NCBI GenBank assembly: GCA_023389595.1 | Contig: JAEWEF010000019.1 | Coordinates: 1 to 47,749, forward strand | Source of the DNA: Fusobacteriota bacterium | GTDB lineage: Bacteria; Fusobacteriota; Fusobacteriia; Fusobacteriales; Fusobacteriaceae | Length of the DNA: 47,749 bases | Reading direction: 5' to 3' | Shown here: positions 1 to 8,289 of the stretch, piece after piece | Position numbering within the stretch: position 1 is the stretch's first letter | Layout of the letters: each line of letters starts with the position of its first letter | Made by a program: the position numbers and the translations under genes | Notes under the pieces: generated by a model | The model's input: the letters and a program-made list of their open reading frames with translations, nothing else | What the model was told of the DNA's origin: nothing | The model's database searches: none

Positions 1-941
1 CTAAAGAAATAATAGATAAAAATGTTCAAGCTATAAAAAAACAAATGGAAAAATTTATAGATTTTTCTGATGATAAAGCCATACTTGAAAATAATGCTAA
101 TTGGTTGCTTGGTTTAAACTATATCGATTTTATAAGAGATATAGGATCACATTTTTCTGTAAATAGAATGCTTGCTGCCGAATGTTTTAAATCGAGAATG
201 GAAAACGGACTTTCTTTTTTAGAATTTAACTATATGTTGATGCAAGGATATGATTTTCTAGTATTAAATAGAAAATACGGATGTACTATGCAGCTTGGTG
301 GAGATGACCAGTGGTCTAATATGATAGCCGGTGTCGAATTAATAAGAAAAAAAGACCAAAAACAAGCCTATGCAATGACTTCGGTTTTACTTACAAATTC
401 TGAAGGACAAAAAATGGGGAAAACTGCCAAGGGAGCCCTTTGGTTAGATCCAGAAAAAACAACTCCTTATGAATTTTATCAATATTGGAGAAATATAAAT
501 GATAAAGATGTTGAAAAATGTCTTTGTTTATTAACTTTTTTACCTATGGATGAAATTAGAAAATTATCAGCACTAAAAGACGCTGAAATAAACGAAGCTA
601 AAAAAGTTCTTGCTTACGAAGTTACTAAAATTGTTCACGGAGAAGAAGAAGCAAAAAAAGCTCAAGATGCAACCGAAGCTCTATTTGGTTCAGGAAAAGA
701 TTTGAGCAACGCACCTACAATAGAACTTAAAAATTCAGATTTAAATAGAAATTTTCTTGATATTTTAGTTGAAAACAAAATTTTAAAAACTAAAAGTGAA
801 GGAAGAAGACTGATAGAACAAAATGGAATGTCTTTAAATGATAATAAATTAAAAGATGTTAATTATACAGTTTCTGAAGAAACTTTCGGACTATTAAAAA
901 TAGGTAAAAAGAAAATTTATAATATTATTTGGAGCAAATAA
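1..941 (+). CDS. tyrS: Tyrosyl-tRNA synthetase, C-terminal part (5' end outside window)
   Basis: Charges tRNA-Tyr with tyrosine in the cytoplasm. The frame is open from base 3, so the N-terminus with the HIGH-type motif lies upstream of the window. Visible are the tyrosine/adenylate pocket (MQLGGDDQWSN near base 290-325), the class I KMSKS-type loop as KMGKTAKGALWL near 411-446, and a C-terminal S4-like RNA-binding domain (about 735-935) with the GRRLIEQNG signature. The KMGKT form of the loop is common in bacterial TyrRS. It is followed after 7 bp by a GNAT gene and then nth, so the three are probably one transcript. Identity is very secure; only the start is unseen. Confidence 0.96.
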   Translation, partial: KEIIDKNVQAIKKQMEKFIDFSDDKAILENNANWLLGLNYIDFIRDIGSHFSVNRMLAAECFKSRMENGLSFLEFNYMLMQGYDFLVLNRKYGCTMQLGGDDQWSNMIAGVELIRKKDQKQAYAMTSVLLTNSEGQKMGKTAKGALWLDPEKTTPYEFYQYWRNINDKDVEKCLCLLTFLPMDEIRKLSALKDAEINEAKKVLAYEVTKIVHGEEEAKKAQDATEALFGSGKDLSNAPTIELKNSDLNRNFLDILVENKILKTKSEGRRLIEQNGMSLNDNKLKDVNYTVSEETFGLLKIGKKKIYNIIWSK

Positions 942-948
942 AAATAAA

Positions 949-1413
949 ATGATATCTATTAGAGAAATTCAAGAAGATGACATAGATGTAATTTATAAAT
1001 TTATACATGAAGATTTTGTCGAAAGAAATTTTCCACAAGAAAAAGAAAAATTACGTGACGCTCATAAAAAATGGTATAAATTTATTATAAATTCTGATAA
1101 TTATGTTTTCTATATTTCAAAAGATGACAAAAATAATTTTATAGGAACAGTTAGGTATGAAATTGAAAATAATAAAGCAACTGTTTCTATATTTATAAGC
1201 AAAGAAAACAGAAGCAAAAAATTTGCGAAAAAAATTTTACAAAATACTTTTGAAAAATTAAAAATAAAAAATAAAAATATTAGTTACATAATTGCAAACA
1301 TATTACCAGAAAATAATATATCTATTAATCTTTTTGAAGATCTTAATTTTAAAAAAATAGATGAAGAAACTTATGACGGTCTTAATTATTTAGTCTATGA
1401 ATTGTTTATATGA
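949..1413 (+). CDS. GNAT-family N-acetyltransferase
   Basis: A 154-residue single-domain GNAT protein, the usual length for this fold, which transfers an acetyl group from acetyl-CoA to an amine. The N-terminal SIREIQEDDIDVIYKF strand-helix start and the beta4-alpha3 segment VSIFISKENRSKKFAKKIL near residues 80-98 are typical. The acetyl-CoA loop is degenerate: where the family has (Q/R)xxGx(G/A), this one reads RSKKFA, with Lys for the usual Gly. The substrate cannot be told. The gene starts 7 bp after tyrS; the only Shine-Dalgarno-like GGAG lies inside the end of tyrS, about 14 nt before the ATG, which suggests translational coupling. Confidence 0.75.
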   Translation: MISIREIQEDDIDVIYKFIHEDFVERNFPQEKEKLRDAHKKWYKFIINSDNYVFYISKDDKNNFIGTVRYEIENNKATVSIFISKENRSKKFAKKILQNTFEKLKIKNKNISYIIANILPENNISINLFEDLNFKKIDEETYDGLNYLVYELFI

Positions 1414-1431
1414 AAAAATTTAAGGAAAGTT

Positions 1432-2067
1432 ATGACTAAAAAAGAAAGAGTTAAAAATATATTAATAGAATTAGAAAAAAAATTTGGCAAACCTAAATGT
1501 GCACTTAATTATAATTCGCCATTTGAATTACTTGTTGCAGTTATTTTATCTGCTCAATGCACAGATGTAAGGGTTAATATAGTTACAGAAAAAATGTTTA
1601 AAGAGATAAATACTGTAGAAGATTTTGCAAATATAGATATAAAAAAACTTGAAGAATATATTATGAGCACAGGTTTTTTTAGAAATAAGGCAAAGAATAT
1701 TAAAAACTGTGCAATAGAATTACTCGAAAAATATAATGGTGAAATTCCAAAAGAAATGGAAAAACTTGTTGTTTTGCCAGGTGTTGGTAGAAAAACTGCA
1801 AATGTTGTCAGAGGAGAAATTTGGGGACTAGCAGATGGGATTACAGTTGATACCCACGTTAGAAGAATTTCTAATCTTTTAGGATTGGTCAACACACAAA
1901 ATGTAATTCAAATAGAAAAAGAACTTATGAAAATAGTTCCAAAAAAATCTTGGATAGATTACTCGCATTACATTATTTTACAAGGTAGAGATAAATGTAT
2001 TGCTAGAAGGCCAAAATGCAACGAATGTGAAATAAAAGAATTTTGCAAATACGGAGAAAAAATTTAA
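1432..2067 (+). CDS. nth: Endonuclease III (DNA glycosylase/AP lyase)
   Basis: Base-excision repair enzyme that removes oxidised pyrimidines and cleaves the abasic site. At 211 aa it has the usual family length. The helix-hairpin-helix LPGVGRKTANVV carries the catalytic lysine at K121, and the catalytic aspartate is D140 in VDTHVRR. The C-terminal [4Fe-4S] cluster motif is complete: C189-x6-C196-x2-C199-x5-C205. The start ATG follows AAGGAAAG at good spacing. It is the last gene of the tyrS-GNAT-nth group and is followed by a hairpin terminator. The Fe-S assembly genes lie just downstream under their own promoter. Confidence 0.97.
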   Translation: MTKKERVKNILIELEKKFGKPKCALNYNSPFELLVAVILSAQCTDVRVNIVTEKMFKEINTVEDFANIDIKKLEEYIMSTGFFRNKAKNIKNCAIELLEKYNGEIPKEMEKLVVLPGVGRKTANVVRGEIWGLADGITVDTHVRRISNLLGLVNTQNVIQIEKELMKIVPKKSWIDYSHYIILQGRDKCIARRPKCNECEIKEFCKYGEKI

Positions 2068-2079
2068 ATATAAATTACC

Positions 2080-2110
2080 AATATTGATACTTTTATCAAT
2101 ATTATTTTTA
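2080..2110 (+). terminator. Intrinsic terminator after nth
   Basis: A perfect 10-bp inverted repeat, AATATTGATA (2080-2089) and TATCAATATT (2094-2103), with a 4-nt loop and ATTTTTA after it. It lies 13 bp past the nth stop and ahead of the iscS promoter. The stem is nearly all A/T, so termination may be partial. Confidence 0.6.
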
Positions 2111-2146
2111 GTAGTTGATATTTAAATTTTATTTTTAAATTAATTC

Positions 2147-2198
2147 TTGACATTTTAAATAAACAATGTTATATATTAGTTATAAACTATGATATAAT
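2147..2198 (+). promoter_or_regulatory. Promoter region of iscS-iscU with a small dyad
   Basis: Two overlapping candidates are visible. TTGACA at 2147-2152 stands 17 bp before TATATA at 2170-2175, and an extended -10 element TGATATAAT lies at 2190-2198. Between them is the dyad TAGTTATAAACTA (2177-2189), placed where a repressor would block either promoter. An Rrf2-family regulator with four cysteines is encoded at 37743-38168; that it binds here is inference only. Confidence 0.55.
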
Positions 2199-2218
2199 TT
2201 TGGGAGATGATACTTAAA

Positions 2219-3391
2219 ATGAATGTTTATTTAGATAATAACGCAACTACAAAAGTTGATAAAGAAGTTTTAGATGCAATGATTCCATATTTTTGTGAAC
2301 ATTACGGCAATCCGTTTAGCATGCATTTGTTTGGAAAAGAAACCGGAGATGCAGTTGATAAATCGAGACAAACTATTGCTAGAATTTTAAAAGCTAAACC
2401 AAGCGAAATAATTTTTACAGGATCTGGTAGTGAATCAGATAACTTAGCCGTTAGAGGTGTTGTTAGAGCTTACAAACATAGAGGTAAGCACATAATTACT
2501 AGTTCGATAGAACACCCTGCAATAAAAAATACTTTTTTAGATTTAATGGAGGAAGGATTTGATATAACCTTCATTCCGGTTGATGAAAATGGTGTTGTAA
2601 AATTAGATGAGCTTAAAAAAGCAATTAGAAAAGATACTATACTTATAAGTGTTATGTTTGCAAATAACGAAACTGGAACATTTCAACCTATAGAAGAAAT
2701 AGCTAAAGTAGCTAAAGAACATAGAATTTTATTCCACGTTGATGCCGTTCAAGCTGTTGGTAAATTACCAATATATCCAGAAGAAATGGGAATAGATTTA
2801 CTTTCTTTTGCTGGACATAAGTTCCACGCACCAAAAGGTATAGGAGTTTTATACAAAAGAGATGGTATTCGTTTCGGAAAAGTTATAACAGGTGGTAACC
2901 AAGAAAATAGAAGAAGACCAGGAACTTCTAATGTTCCTTATATAGTTGGGATAGCTAAAGCGTTGGAAATATCCGTTTCTAATATGGAAAATGAATGGAA
3001 AAGACTAGAAGCTTTAAGAGATTACTTTGAAGAGGAAGTATTAAAAAGAATTCCAGAAGTTGTAATAAATGGAAAAAATGCAAAAAGACTTCCGGGGACA
3101 TCTAGTATAACATTTAAATTCTTAGAGGGAGAATCTATGCTAATCAGTCTTAGTTTAAAAGGTATAGCTGTAAGTTCTGGTTCTGCTTGTTCTTCAGATG
3201 ATTTACAACCTTCACATGTTTTATTGGCTATGGGTGTTCCAGCCGAATGTGCTCACGGAACTCTTAGATTTTCTTTAGGAAAGTACAATACAAAAGAAGA
3301 AATAGATTATACACTTGACTGCTTAGAGGAAATTATATCTAAATTAAGATCTATTTCTCCTCTGTGGAACGCTTTTGTTAACAATAAATAA
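2219..3391 (+). CDS. iscS: Cysteine desulfurase (IscS/NifS type)
   Basis: PLP enzyme that takes sulfur from cysteine as an enzyme-bound persulfide for Fe-S clusters and thio-modified tRNA. The N-terminal VYLDNNATT signature, the PLP lysine K201 in GHKFHAPKG and the catalytic cysteine C324 in SSGSACSSDD mark a class I enzyme. An ATG at 2207 is in frame but overlaps the Shine-Dalgarno GGGAG (2202-2206); the ATG at 2219 has proper spacing and gives the normal start MNVYLDN, for 390 aa. The scaffold gene iscU follows. The sulfur could supply MiaB and MtaB, Nth and IspG, all encoded in this window. Confidence 0.96.
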   Translation: MNVYLDNNATTKVDKEVLDAMIPYFCEHYGNPFSMHLFGKETGDAVDKSRQTIARILKAKPSEIIFTGSGSESDNLAVRGVVRAYKHRGKHIITSSIEHPAIKNTFLDLMEEGFDITFIPVDENGVVKLDELKKAIRKDTILISVMFANNETGTFQPIEEIAKVAKEHRILFHVDAVQAVGKLPIYPEEMGIDLLSFAGHKFHAPKGIGVLYKRDGIRFGKVITGGNQENRRRPGTSNVPYIVGIAKALEISVSNMENEWKRLEALRDYFEEEVLKRIPEVVINGKNAKRLPGTSSITFKFLEGESMLISLSLKGIAVSSGSACSSDDLQPSHVLLAMGVPAECAHGTLRFSLGKYNTKEEIDYTLDCLEEIISKLRSISPLWNAFVNNK

Positions 3392-3419
3392 AAATTAAAA
3401 ATTTAAGGAGATGAAATTT

Positions 3420-3800
3420 ATGCAATACACTGAAAAAGTCATGCAACATTTTATGAACCCTCATAATGTTGGAGTAATAGAAAATCCTGACGGATATGGT
3501 AAAGTTGGTAATCCATCTTGTGGAGATATAATGGAAATTTTTATAAAAGTTGACAACGATATTTTAACTGATGTTAAATTTAGAACTTTTGGTTGTGCTT
3601 CAGCTATTGCAAGTTCTTCTGTATCTACAGATTTAATAATAGGAAAAAATATAGACGAAGCATTAAAAATAACTAACAAAATGGTTATAGATGCACTTGG
3701 TGGACTTCCTGCAGTAAAAATGCATTGCTCAGTTTTAGCTGAGGAAGCTATAAAAATGGCAATAGAAGATTATATTTCAAAAAGAGACGCAAAAAAATAA
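3420..3800 (+). CDS. iscU: Fe-S cluster scaffold protein (IscU/NifU N-terminal type)
   Basis: Scaffold on which IscS sulfur and iron are built into [2Fe-2S]/[4Fe-4S] clusters. The three cluster cysteines are present: C34 in NPSCGD, C59 in FGCAS and C103 in HCSV. There is no C-terminal NifU extension. As in iscS, an in-frame ATG at 3411 abuts the AAGGAG Shine-Dalgarno (3405-3410), so the ATG at 3420 is the better start, giving 126 aa and MQYTEKVMQHF. It follows iscS by 28 bp and ends at a strong terminator, so iscS-iscU is a compact two-gene operon without hscBA or fdx. Confidence 0.95.
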   Translation: MQYTEKVMQHFMNPHNVGVIENPDGYGKVGNPSCGDIMEIFIKVDNDILTDVKFRTFGCASAIASSSVSTDLIIGKNIDEALKITNKMVIDALGGLPAVKMHCSVLAEEAIKMAIEDYISKRDAKK

Positions 3801-3819
3801 TCTATGAATAAACCTTTAT

Positions 3820-3847
3820 AAAGTGAGTTTAAAAACTCACTTTTTTA
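3820..3847 (+). terminator. Intrinsic terminator after iscU
   Basis: Perfect 11-bp stem AAAGTGAGTTT (3820-3830) and AAACTCACTTT (3833-3843) with a 2-nt loop, running into a T tract. It closes the iscS-iscU unit. Confidence 0.85.
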
Positions 3848-3905
3848 CTTTGTTTTTTCAAGTTTAAATTTCTAATTAATTTATTTTAATAAAAAATGAT
3901 TATTG

Positions 3906-3914
3906 TGATATAAT
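3906..3914 (+). promoter_or_regulatory. Extended -10 promoter of the D-Ala-D-Ala carboxypeptidase gene
   Basis: TGATATAAT, an extended -10 (TG-n-TATAAT), 37 bp before the start codon. The -35 position 17 bp upstream reads TTAATA at 3886-3891, a poor match. The same element stands before iscS and miaB. Confidence 0.6.
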
Positions 3915-3950
3915 GAAAAATATACTTAATTTATTTTTTAGGAGCGAAAA

Positions 3951-5285
3951 ATGTTTAAAAAATTTTTTATATTATTTTCTCTTTTATTTGTTTTGAATAC
4001 TGCCACTTCAAATTCTGAAATTACTGAAATACAAACTATAGAAGATTACTCTAAACAATTTTTAATAGATTTAGAAAATAATTTAGAGGTAGATGAAACT
4101 AAAAACACTAATGAACCAAGTGAGAAAACCGTACAGAATGGAGAAGAAGTTATTGATATTGATCACTCATTATATATAGATGATAACGAAATTCCAGTTG
4201 AAGATAATTCTGAACAAAAAGAAAATTTTATAAGCGAAACCGGAAATAATGAAATAAGAAAAATTAATTGGACTCTACAAGATAATTTTAGAGCTGCTAT
4301 AATAGGCGACTTAGATGGAAATATCTTTTTCTCTAGAAACGCTGATAAATTTTATCCACTCGCATCAGTAACAAAGGTTATGTCTCTTATGGTTACTTTT
4401 GATGCAATAAGAAACAAAGAAGTTTCTCTAAACGACAAAGTGAAAATTACAAAAGATATTGCAAGTATAGGTGGTAGCGGAATCCCTATGAAAAGTGGTT
4501 CCGTTTTCTTATTAAGCGATTTAATAAAAGCATCTGCAATATATTCGGCAAATAATGCTACATATGCAATAGCAAAACACGTCGGAAAAGGAAAAGTTAG
4601 TGCCTTTGTTTCCAGAATGAACAAAAAAGCTAAAGCACTTAAATTAGATAAAGAATTAAAATATTATACTCCTGCTGGATTACCAACTCGTATGACAAAA
4701 AAGCCTATGGACTCTGGTACTGCAAGAGGTGTATATAAATTATCTATAGAAGCTCTTAAATATAAAGAATACATAAAAATAGCTGGTACAAAAAATACAA
4801 AAATTTATAACAATAAAATTTCTATACGTAACAGAAATCATATTCTGGGAGAAAAAGGAATCTATGGTATAAAAACTGGATTTCACAACGAGGCAAAATA
4901 TAATATCACAATAGCTAGCAAATATAACAATATGGATACTATAACGGTAGTAATGGGAGGAAATTCTTATAAATCTAGAGATAATACAGTTTTAAACATA
5001 CTTGATATATTCCATGAAAATTATGAAAAAATTCAAGTGACAGATAAAAATATAAGTCTTGGAAAATTACAAGTTCCAAATACGGAAATTTATGTTAATG
5101 CTTATCCGAAGGATAATTTTTATAAAATTGCACAAAAAGATAAAAGCTTTAATATAAAATTACATGTCAGAAATAGTTTAAAATTAAATATTTACGTTGG
5201 AGAAAAAATCGGAACTTATGAAGTGTACGAAGATGATAATCTAATACACACTGGTGATTTAATTTCTAAAGAAGCTATTAAGTAG
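3951..5285 (+). CDS. D-alanyl-D-alanine carboxypeptidase (S11 family, DacA-like)
   Basis: Low-molecular-weight penicillin-binding protein that trims the terminal D-Ala of peptidoglycan pentapeptides outside the membrane. It opens with a signal peptide (KK, then a hydrophobic run to about residue 19). The three active-site motifs are present: S139-V-T-K142, S199-A-N201 and K308-T-G310. Between the signal and the catalytic domain (about 25-105) is an acidic, Asn/Glu-rich linker unusual for DacA, perhaps a spacer across the wall. The C-terminal 100 residues resemble the PBP5 beta domain; I see no clear membrane-anchoring helix. It ends 11 bp before the M32 peptidase gene, so both are probably cotranscribed. 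Confidence 0.9.
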   Translation: MFKKFFILFSLLFVLNTATSNSEITEIQTIEDYSKQFLIDLENNLEVDETKNTNEPSEKTVQNGEEVIDIDHSLYIDDNEIPVEDNSEQKENFISETGNNEIRKINWTLQDNFRAAIIGDLDGNIFFSRNADKFYPLASVTKVMSLMVTFDAIRNKEVSLNDKVKITKDIASIGGSGIPMKSGSVFLLSDLIKASAIYSANNATYAIAKHVGKGKVSAFVSRMNKKAKALKLDKELKYYTPAGLPTRMTKKPMDSGTARGVYKLSIEALKYKEYIKIAGTKNTKIYNNKISIRNRNHILGEKGIYGIKTGFHNEAKYNITIASKYNNMDTITVVMGGNSYKSRDNTVLNILDIFHENYEKIQVTDKNISLGKLQVPNTEIYVNAYPKDNFYKIAQKDKSFNIKLHVRNSLKLNIYVGEKIGTYEVYEDDNLIHTGDLISKEAIK

Positions 5286-5296
5286 AAGGAGAACTT

Positions 5297-6790
5297 ATGG
5301 ATGATAAAAAAAAATTTAGAGAATTAATTTTAAAAAAGAAACTAATAGAATCTAATCTAGCTCTAGTTTTATGGGAGCTAGAAACAAAAGCCCCAAAAAA
5401 ATCACAAAAACTTATGGCAGATATAGTTACTGACCTTTCAATGCAAAGTTATTCTCTATCTACTTCTCAAGAGTTTACAGATATAGTTAACAGAATGAAA
5501 GAAAGATCAGATTTAACTGAGATAGAAAAAAAAGAAGTAGAAATACTTTACGAAGAAATAGAAAAGAAGAAAAGTATCCCTGCGGAAGAATATGAAAAAT
5601 ATACTTCCGTATGTGCATTGAATCAAGGTATTTGGGAGGATGCAAAAAAACAAAACGATTTTTCTCTTATGCTAGAGCCTTACACAAAAGTTTTTGAATA
5701 CAACAAAAAATTTGCTATCTACAGAAAAAAGAATGAAAAAAATTTATATGATGTAGTGTTAAATGACTACGAAAAAAATATGACTGTCGAAAAACTTGAT
5801 AAGTTTTTTAATCAATTAAAGGAAGAAATTGTTCCACTACTAAAAAAAATAATCAAGAAAAAAGAAGAAAATAAAATTGAAAGTACTCTTAATTTTTCTA
5901 TCGACACTGAATCTCAAAAAAAATTCAACAAATATATCTGTGATTATTTAGGATTCGATTTTGATAGAGGTATTGTAGCCGAAAGTGAACATCCGTTTAC
6001 TACAAACTTGGATAAAAATGACGTTAGATTTACAACTAAATATATTGAAAAAATTCCTTTTTCTAGTTTATTTAGTAGTATACATGAATTAGGACACGCA
6101 ATATATGAACAACAAACTGGAGATGAACTTGTCGATACTTTACTTGGTGGTGGGGGATCTATGGGACTTCATGAATCTCAGTCAAGATTTATGGAAAATA
6201 TTATAGGAAGAAATAAAAATTTCTGGGAGCATATATACAGTGATGCTCAAAAATTTTATCCTCAGCTTAAAAATATACCTCTTGATGATTTTTATCGAGA
6301 TATAAACGTTGTCGAACCAAGTTTAATAAGAACAGAAGCGGATGAACTAACGTATTCATTACATATAATGGTAAGATACGAAATAGAAAAAATGATTTTT
6401 AATCAAAATGTTGATATGAAAGATTTACCAAAAATTTGGGCAAATAAAATGTATGAATATTTAGGTATTATTCCTGAAAATGATAATCTTGGAGTTATGC
6501 AAGATGTACATTGGCCAACTGGACTTGTCGGATATTTCCCTTCTTACGCATTGGGTAACGCTTATGCAGCTCAAATATATAACACCATGAAAAAAGAAAT
6601 TGACGTAGATAATCTTCTAAAATCTGGAAATGTAAAAGTAATAAGAGAGTGGCTGAAAAATAAAATTCATAAATATGGAAAATTAAAAGATACGGAAGAA
6701 ATTATAATAAATGTAACAGGAGAAGAGCTTAATCCAAAATATTATATAGATTATCTAAAAGAAAAATATTCTAAAATTTATAACTTATAA
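5297..6790 (+). CDS. M32-family metallocarboxypeptidase (Taq type)
   Basis: Cytoplasmic zinc carboxypeptidase that removes C-terminal residues from peptides, probably in peptide catabolism. At 497 aa it has the family length. The zinc site is H263-E-L-G-H267 in SIHELGHAIYEQQ, and the third ligand region is the M32 hallmark H292-E-S-Q-S-R-F. There is no signal peptide, and the N-terminal half is helical and charged as in the family. The start follows AAGGAG. It is the second gene after the D-Ala-D-Ala carboxypeptidase and is closed by a strong terminator. Confidence 0.93.
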   Translation: MDDKKKFRELILKKKLIESNLALVLWELETKAPKKSQKLMADIVTDLSMQSYSLSTSQEFTDIVNRMKERSDLTEIEKKEVEILYEEIEKKKSIPAEEYEKYTSVCALNQGIWEDAKKQNDFSLMLEPYTKVFEYNKKFAIYRKKNEKNLYDVVLNDYEKNMTVEKLDKFFNQLKEEIVPLLKKIIKKKEENKIESTLNFSIDTESQKKFNKYICDYLGFDFDRGIVAESEHPFTTNLDKNDVRFTTKYIEKIPFSSLFSSIHELGHAIYEQQTGDELVDTLLGGGGSMGLHESQSRFMENIIGRNKNFWEHIYSDAQKFYPQLKNIPLDDFYRDINVVEPSLIRTEADELTYSLHIMVRYEIEKMIFNQNVDMKDLPKIWANKMYEYLGIIPENDNLGVMQDVHWPTGLVGYFPSYALGNAYAAQIYNTMKKEIDVDNLLKSGNVKVIREWLKNKIHKYGKLKDTEEIIINVTGEELNPKYYIDYLKEKYSKIYNL

Positions 6791-6796
6791 TAATTT

Positions 6797-6826
6797 AACA
6801 CGCTAAAATTTTTAGCGTGTTTTTTT
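6797..6826 (+). terminator. Intrinsic terminator after the M32 peptidase gene
   Basis: Inverted repeat AACACGCTAAAA (6797-6808) and TTTTAGCGTGTT (6810-6821), followed by more T. The G/C-containing core ACACGCTA/TAGCGTGT makes it stable for this genome. Confidence 0.87.
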
Positions 6827-6923
6827 AAACTTTTTTTTTAATAAATACACTCTAATATAACGGAGATATATCATTTGGTATTATTTTTTTATTAAAAAAG
6901 TAATTTATTAGTCTTTTTAAATA

Positions 6924-6932
6924 TGATATAAT
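6924..6932 (+). promoter_or_regulatory. Extended -10 promoter of miaB
   Basis: TGATATAAT stands 37 bp before the GTG start of miaB, at the same distance as its copy before the carboxypeptidase gene. No convincing -35 is visible in the A/T-only sequence upstream. Confidence 0.55.
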
Positions 6933-6968
6933 AATAATAATTTTACTTAAATATTATTGGAGGAAACA

Positions 6969-8279
6969 GTGAAAAAAGCTACAATTATTACTTACGGTTG
7001 CCAAATGAACGTAAACGAAAGTGCTAAAATAAAAAACATTTTACAAAATATGGGTTATGAAATAACTGAAAATATAGATGAATCAAATGCTATTTTTCTA
7101 AATACTTGTACAGTAAGAGAAGGTGCTGCAACACAAATTTTTGGAAAAATAGGAGATTTAAAACAAATAAAAGAAAAAAATAATGCAATAATAGGTGTAA
7201 CAGGTTGCTTTGCTCAAGAGCAAGGGCAAGAACTTATTAAAAAATTTCCTATTATAGATATAATAATGGGAAATCAAAATATAGGTAGACTGCCTCAAGC
7301 AATTGAAAATATCGAAAACAACGAAAACGCACACGAAATTTATACAGACAATGAAGATGTTTTGCCACCAAGAATAGATGCAGATTTTGGTTCGGATAAC
7401 TCCGCTTCAATTTCTATAACTTACGGTTGCAATAACTTTTGTTCGTTTTGTATAGTTCCTTATGTTAGAGGAAGAGAACGTTCTGTTCCTCTTGCTGAAA
7501 TTGTTGCCGATGTCGAAAAATATGTTCAAAAAGGAGCAAAAGAAATTGTTTTGCTTGGTCAAAATGTAAATTCTTATGGTAAAGATTTTAAAAATGGAGA
7601 TTCTTTTGCGAAATTGCTTGATGAAATTTGTAAAGTCGAAGGAGATTTTATTGTGAGGTTTGTTTCGCCTCATCCAAGAGATTTTACTGATGATGTAATA
7701 GACGCTATAGCAAGAAATTCAAAAATTTCTAGATGTTTACATTTACCACTTCAGTCTGGATCAACAAATATACTAAAAAAAATGAACAGAGGTTACACTA
7801 AAGAAAAATATCTTGCTCTAGCAAATAAAATAAAAGAAAAAATAGAAGGAGTTGCACTAACCGCTGATATAATAGTTGGATTCCCTGGAGAAACTGAAGA
7901 AGATTTTCTTGAAACTTTAGATGTTGTAAAAAAAGTAAGTTTTGATAATTCATTTATGTTTATGTACTCTATAAGAAAAGGTACTGCAGCTGCAAAAATG
8001 GAAAATCAAATAGATGAAGAAACAAAAAAAGAAAGATTGCAACGTCTTATAGAAGTACAAAATCAATGTTCACTAAACGAAAGTAAAAAATATTTAAATA
8101 AAACTGTTAGAGTTTTAGTTGAAGGTCCTAGCAAAAAAAATAAAGAAGTTTTGTCTGGCAGAACTTCGACAAATAAAATTGTTCTTTTTAAAGGTAGCTT
8201 AGGTCTTAAAGGACAATTTGTAAATGTTAAAATAAATGAATGTAAAACTTGGACTCTTTATGGAGATATTATAAATTAG
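6969..8279 (+). CDS. miaB: tRNA-2-methylthio-N6-isopentenyladenosine synthase
   Basis: Radical-SAM enzyme that adds a methylthio group to i6A37 of tRNAs reading UNN codons. It has the N-terminal methylthiotransferase domain with cluster cysteines (C11 in YGCQMN, then LNTCTVRE and TGCFAQ), the radical-SAM motif C154-x3-C158-x2-C161 (GCNNFCSFCIVPYVRGRERS), and a C-terminal TRAM domain. The GCQMN and NNFCSFC wording separates it from the MtaB paralogue at 35739-37037. An in-frame TTG at 6957 lies in the Shine-Dalgarno; GTG at 6969, 5 nt after GGAGG, is the better start (436 aa). First gene of a miaB-rho-M23-ispG unit. Confidence 0.96.
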   Translation: MKKATIITYGCQMNVNESAKIKNILQNMGYEITENIDESNAIFLNTCTVREGAATQIFGKIGDLKQIKEKNNAIIGVTGCFAQEQGQELIKKFPIIDIIMGNQNIGRLPQAIENIENNENAHEIYTDNEDVLPPRIDADFGSDNSASISITYGCNNFCSFCIVPYVRGRERSVPLAEIVADVEKYVQKGAKEIVLLGQNVNSYGKDFKNGDSFAKLLDEICKVEGDFIVRFVSPHPRDFTDDVIDAIARNSKISRCLHLPLQSGSTNILKKMNRGYTKEKYLALANKIKEKIEGVALTADIIVGFPGETEEDFLETLDVVKKVSFDNSFMFMYSIRKGTAAAKMENQIDEETKKERLQRLIEVQNQCSLNESKKYLNKTVRVLVEGPSKKNKEVLSGRTSTNKIVLFKGSLGLKGQFVNVKINECKTWTLYGDIIN

Positions 8280-8289
8280 AGGTGAATTT

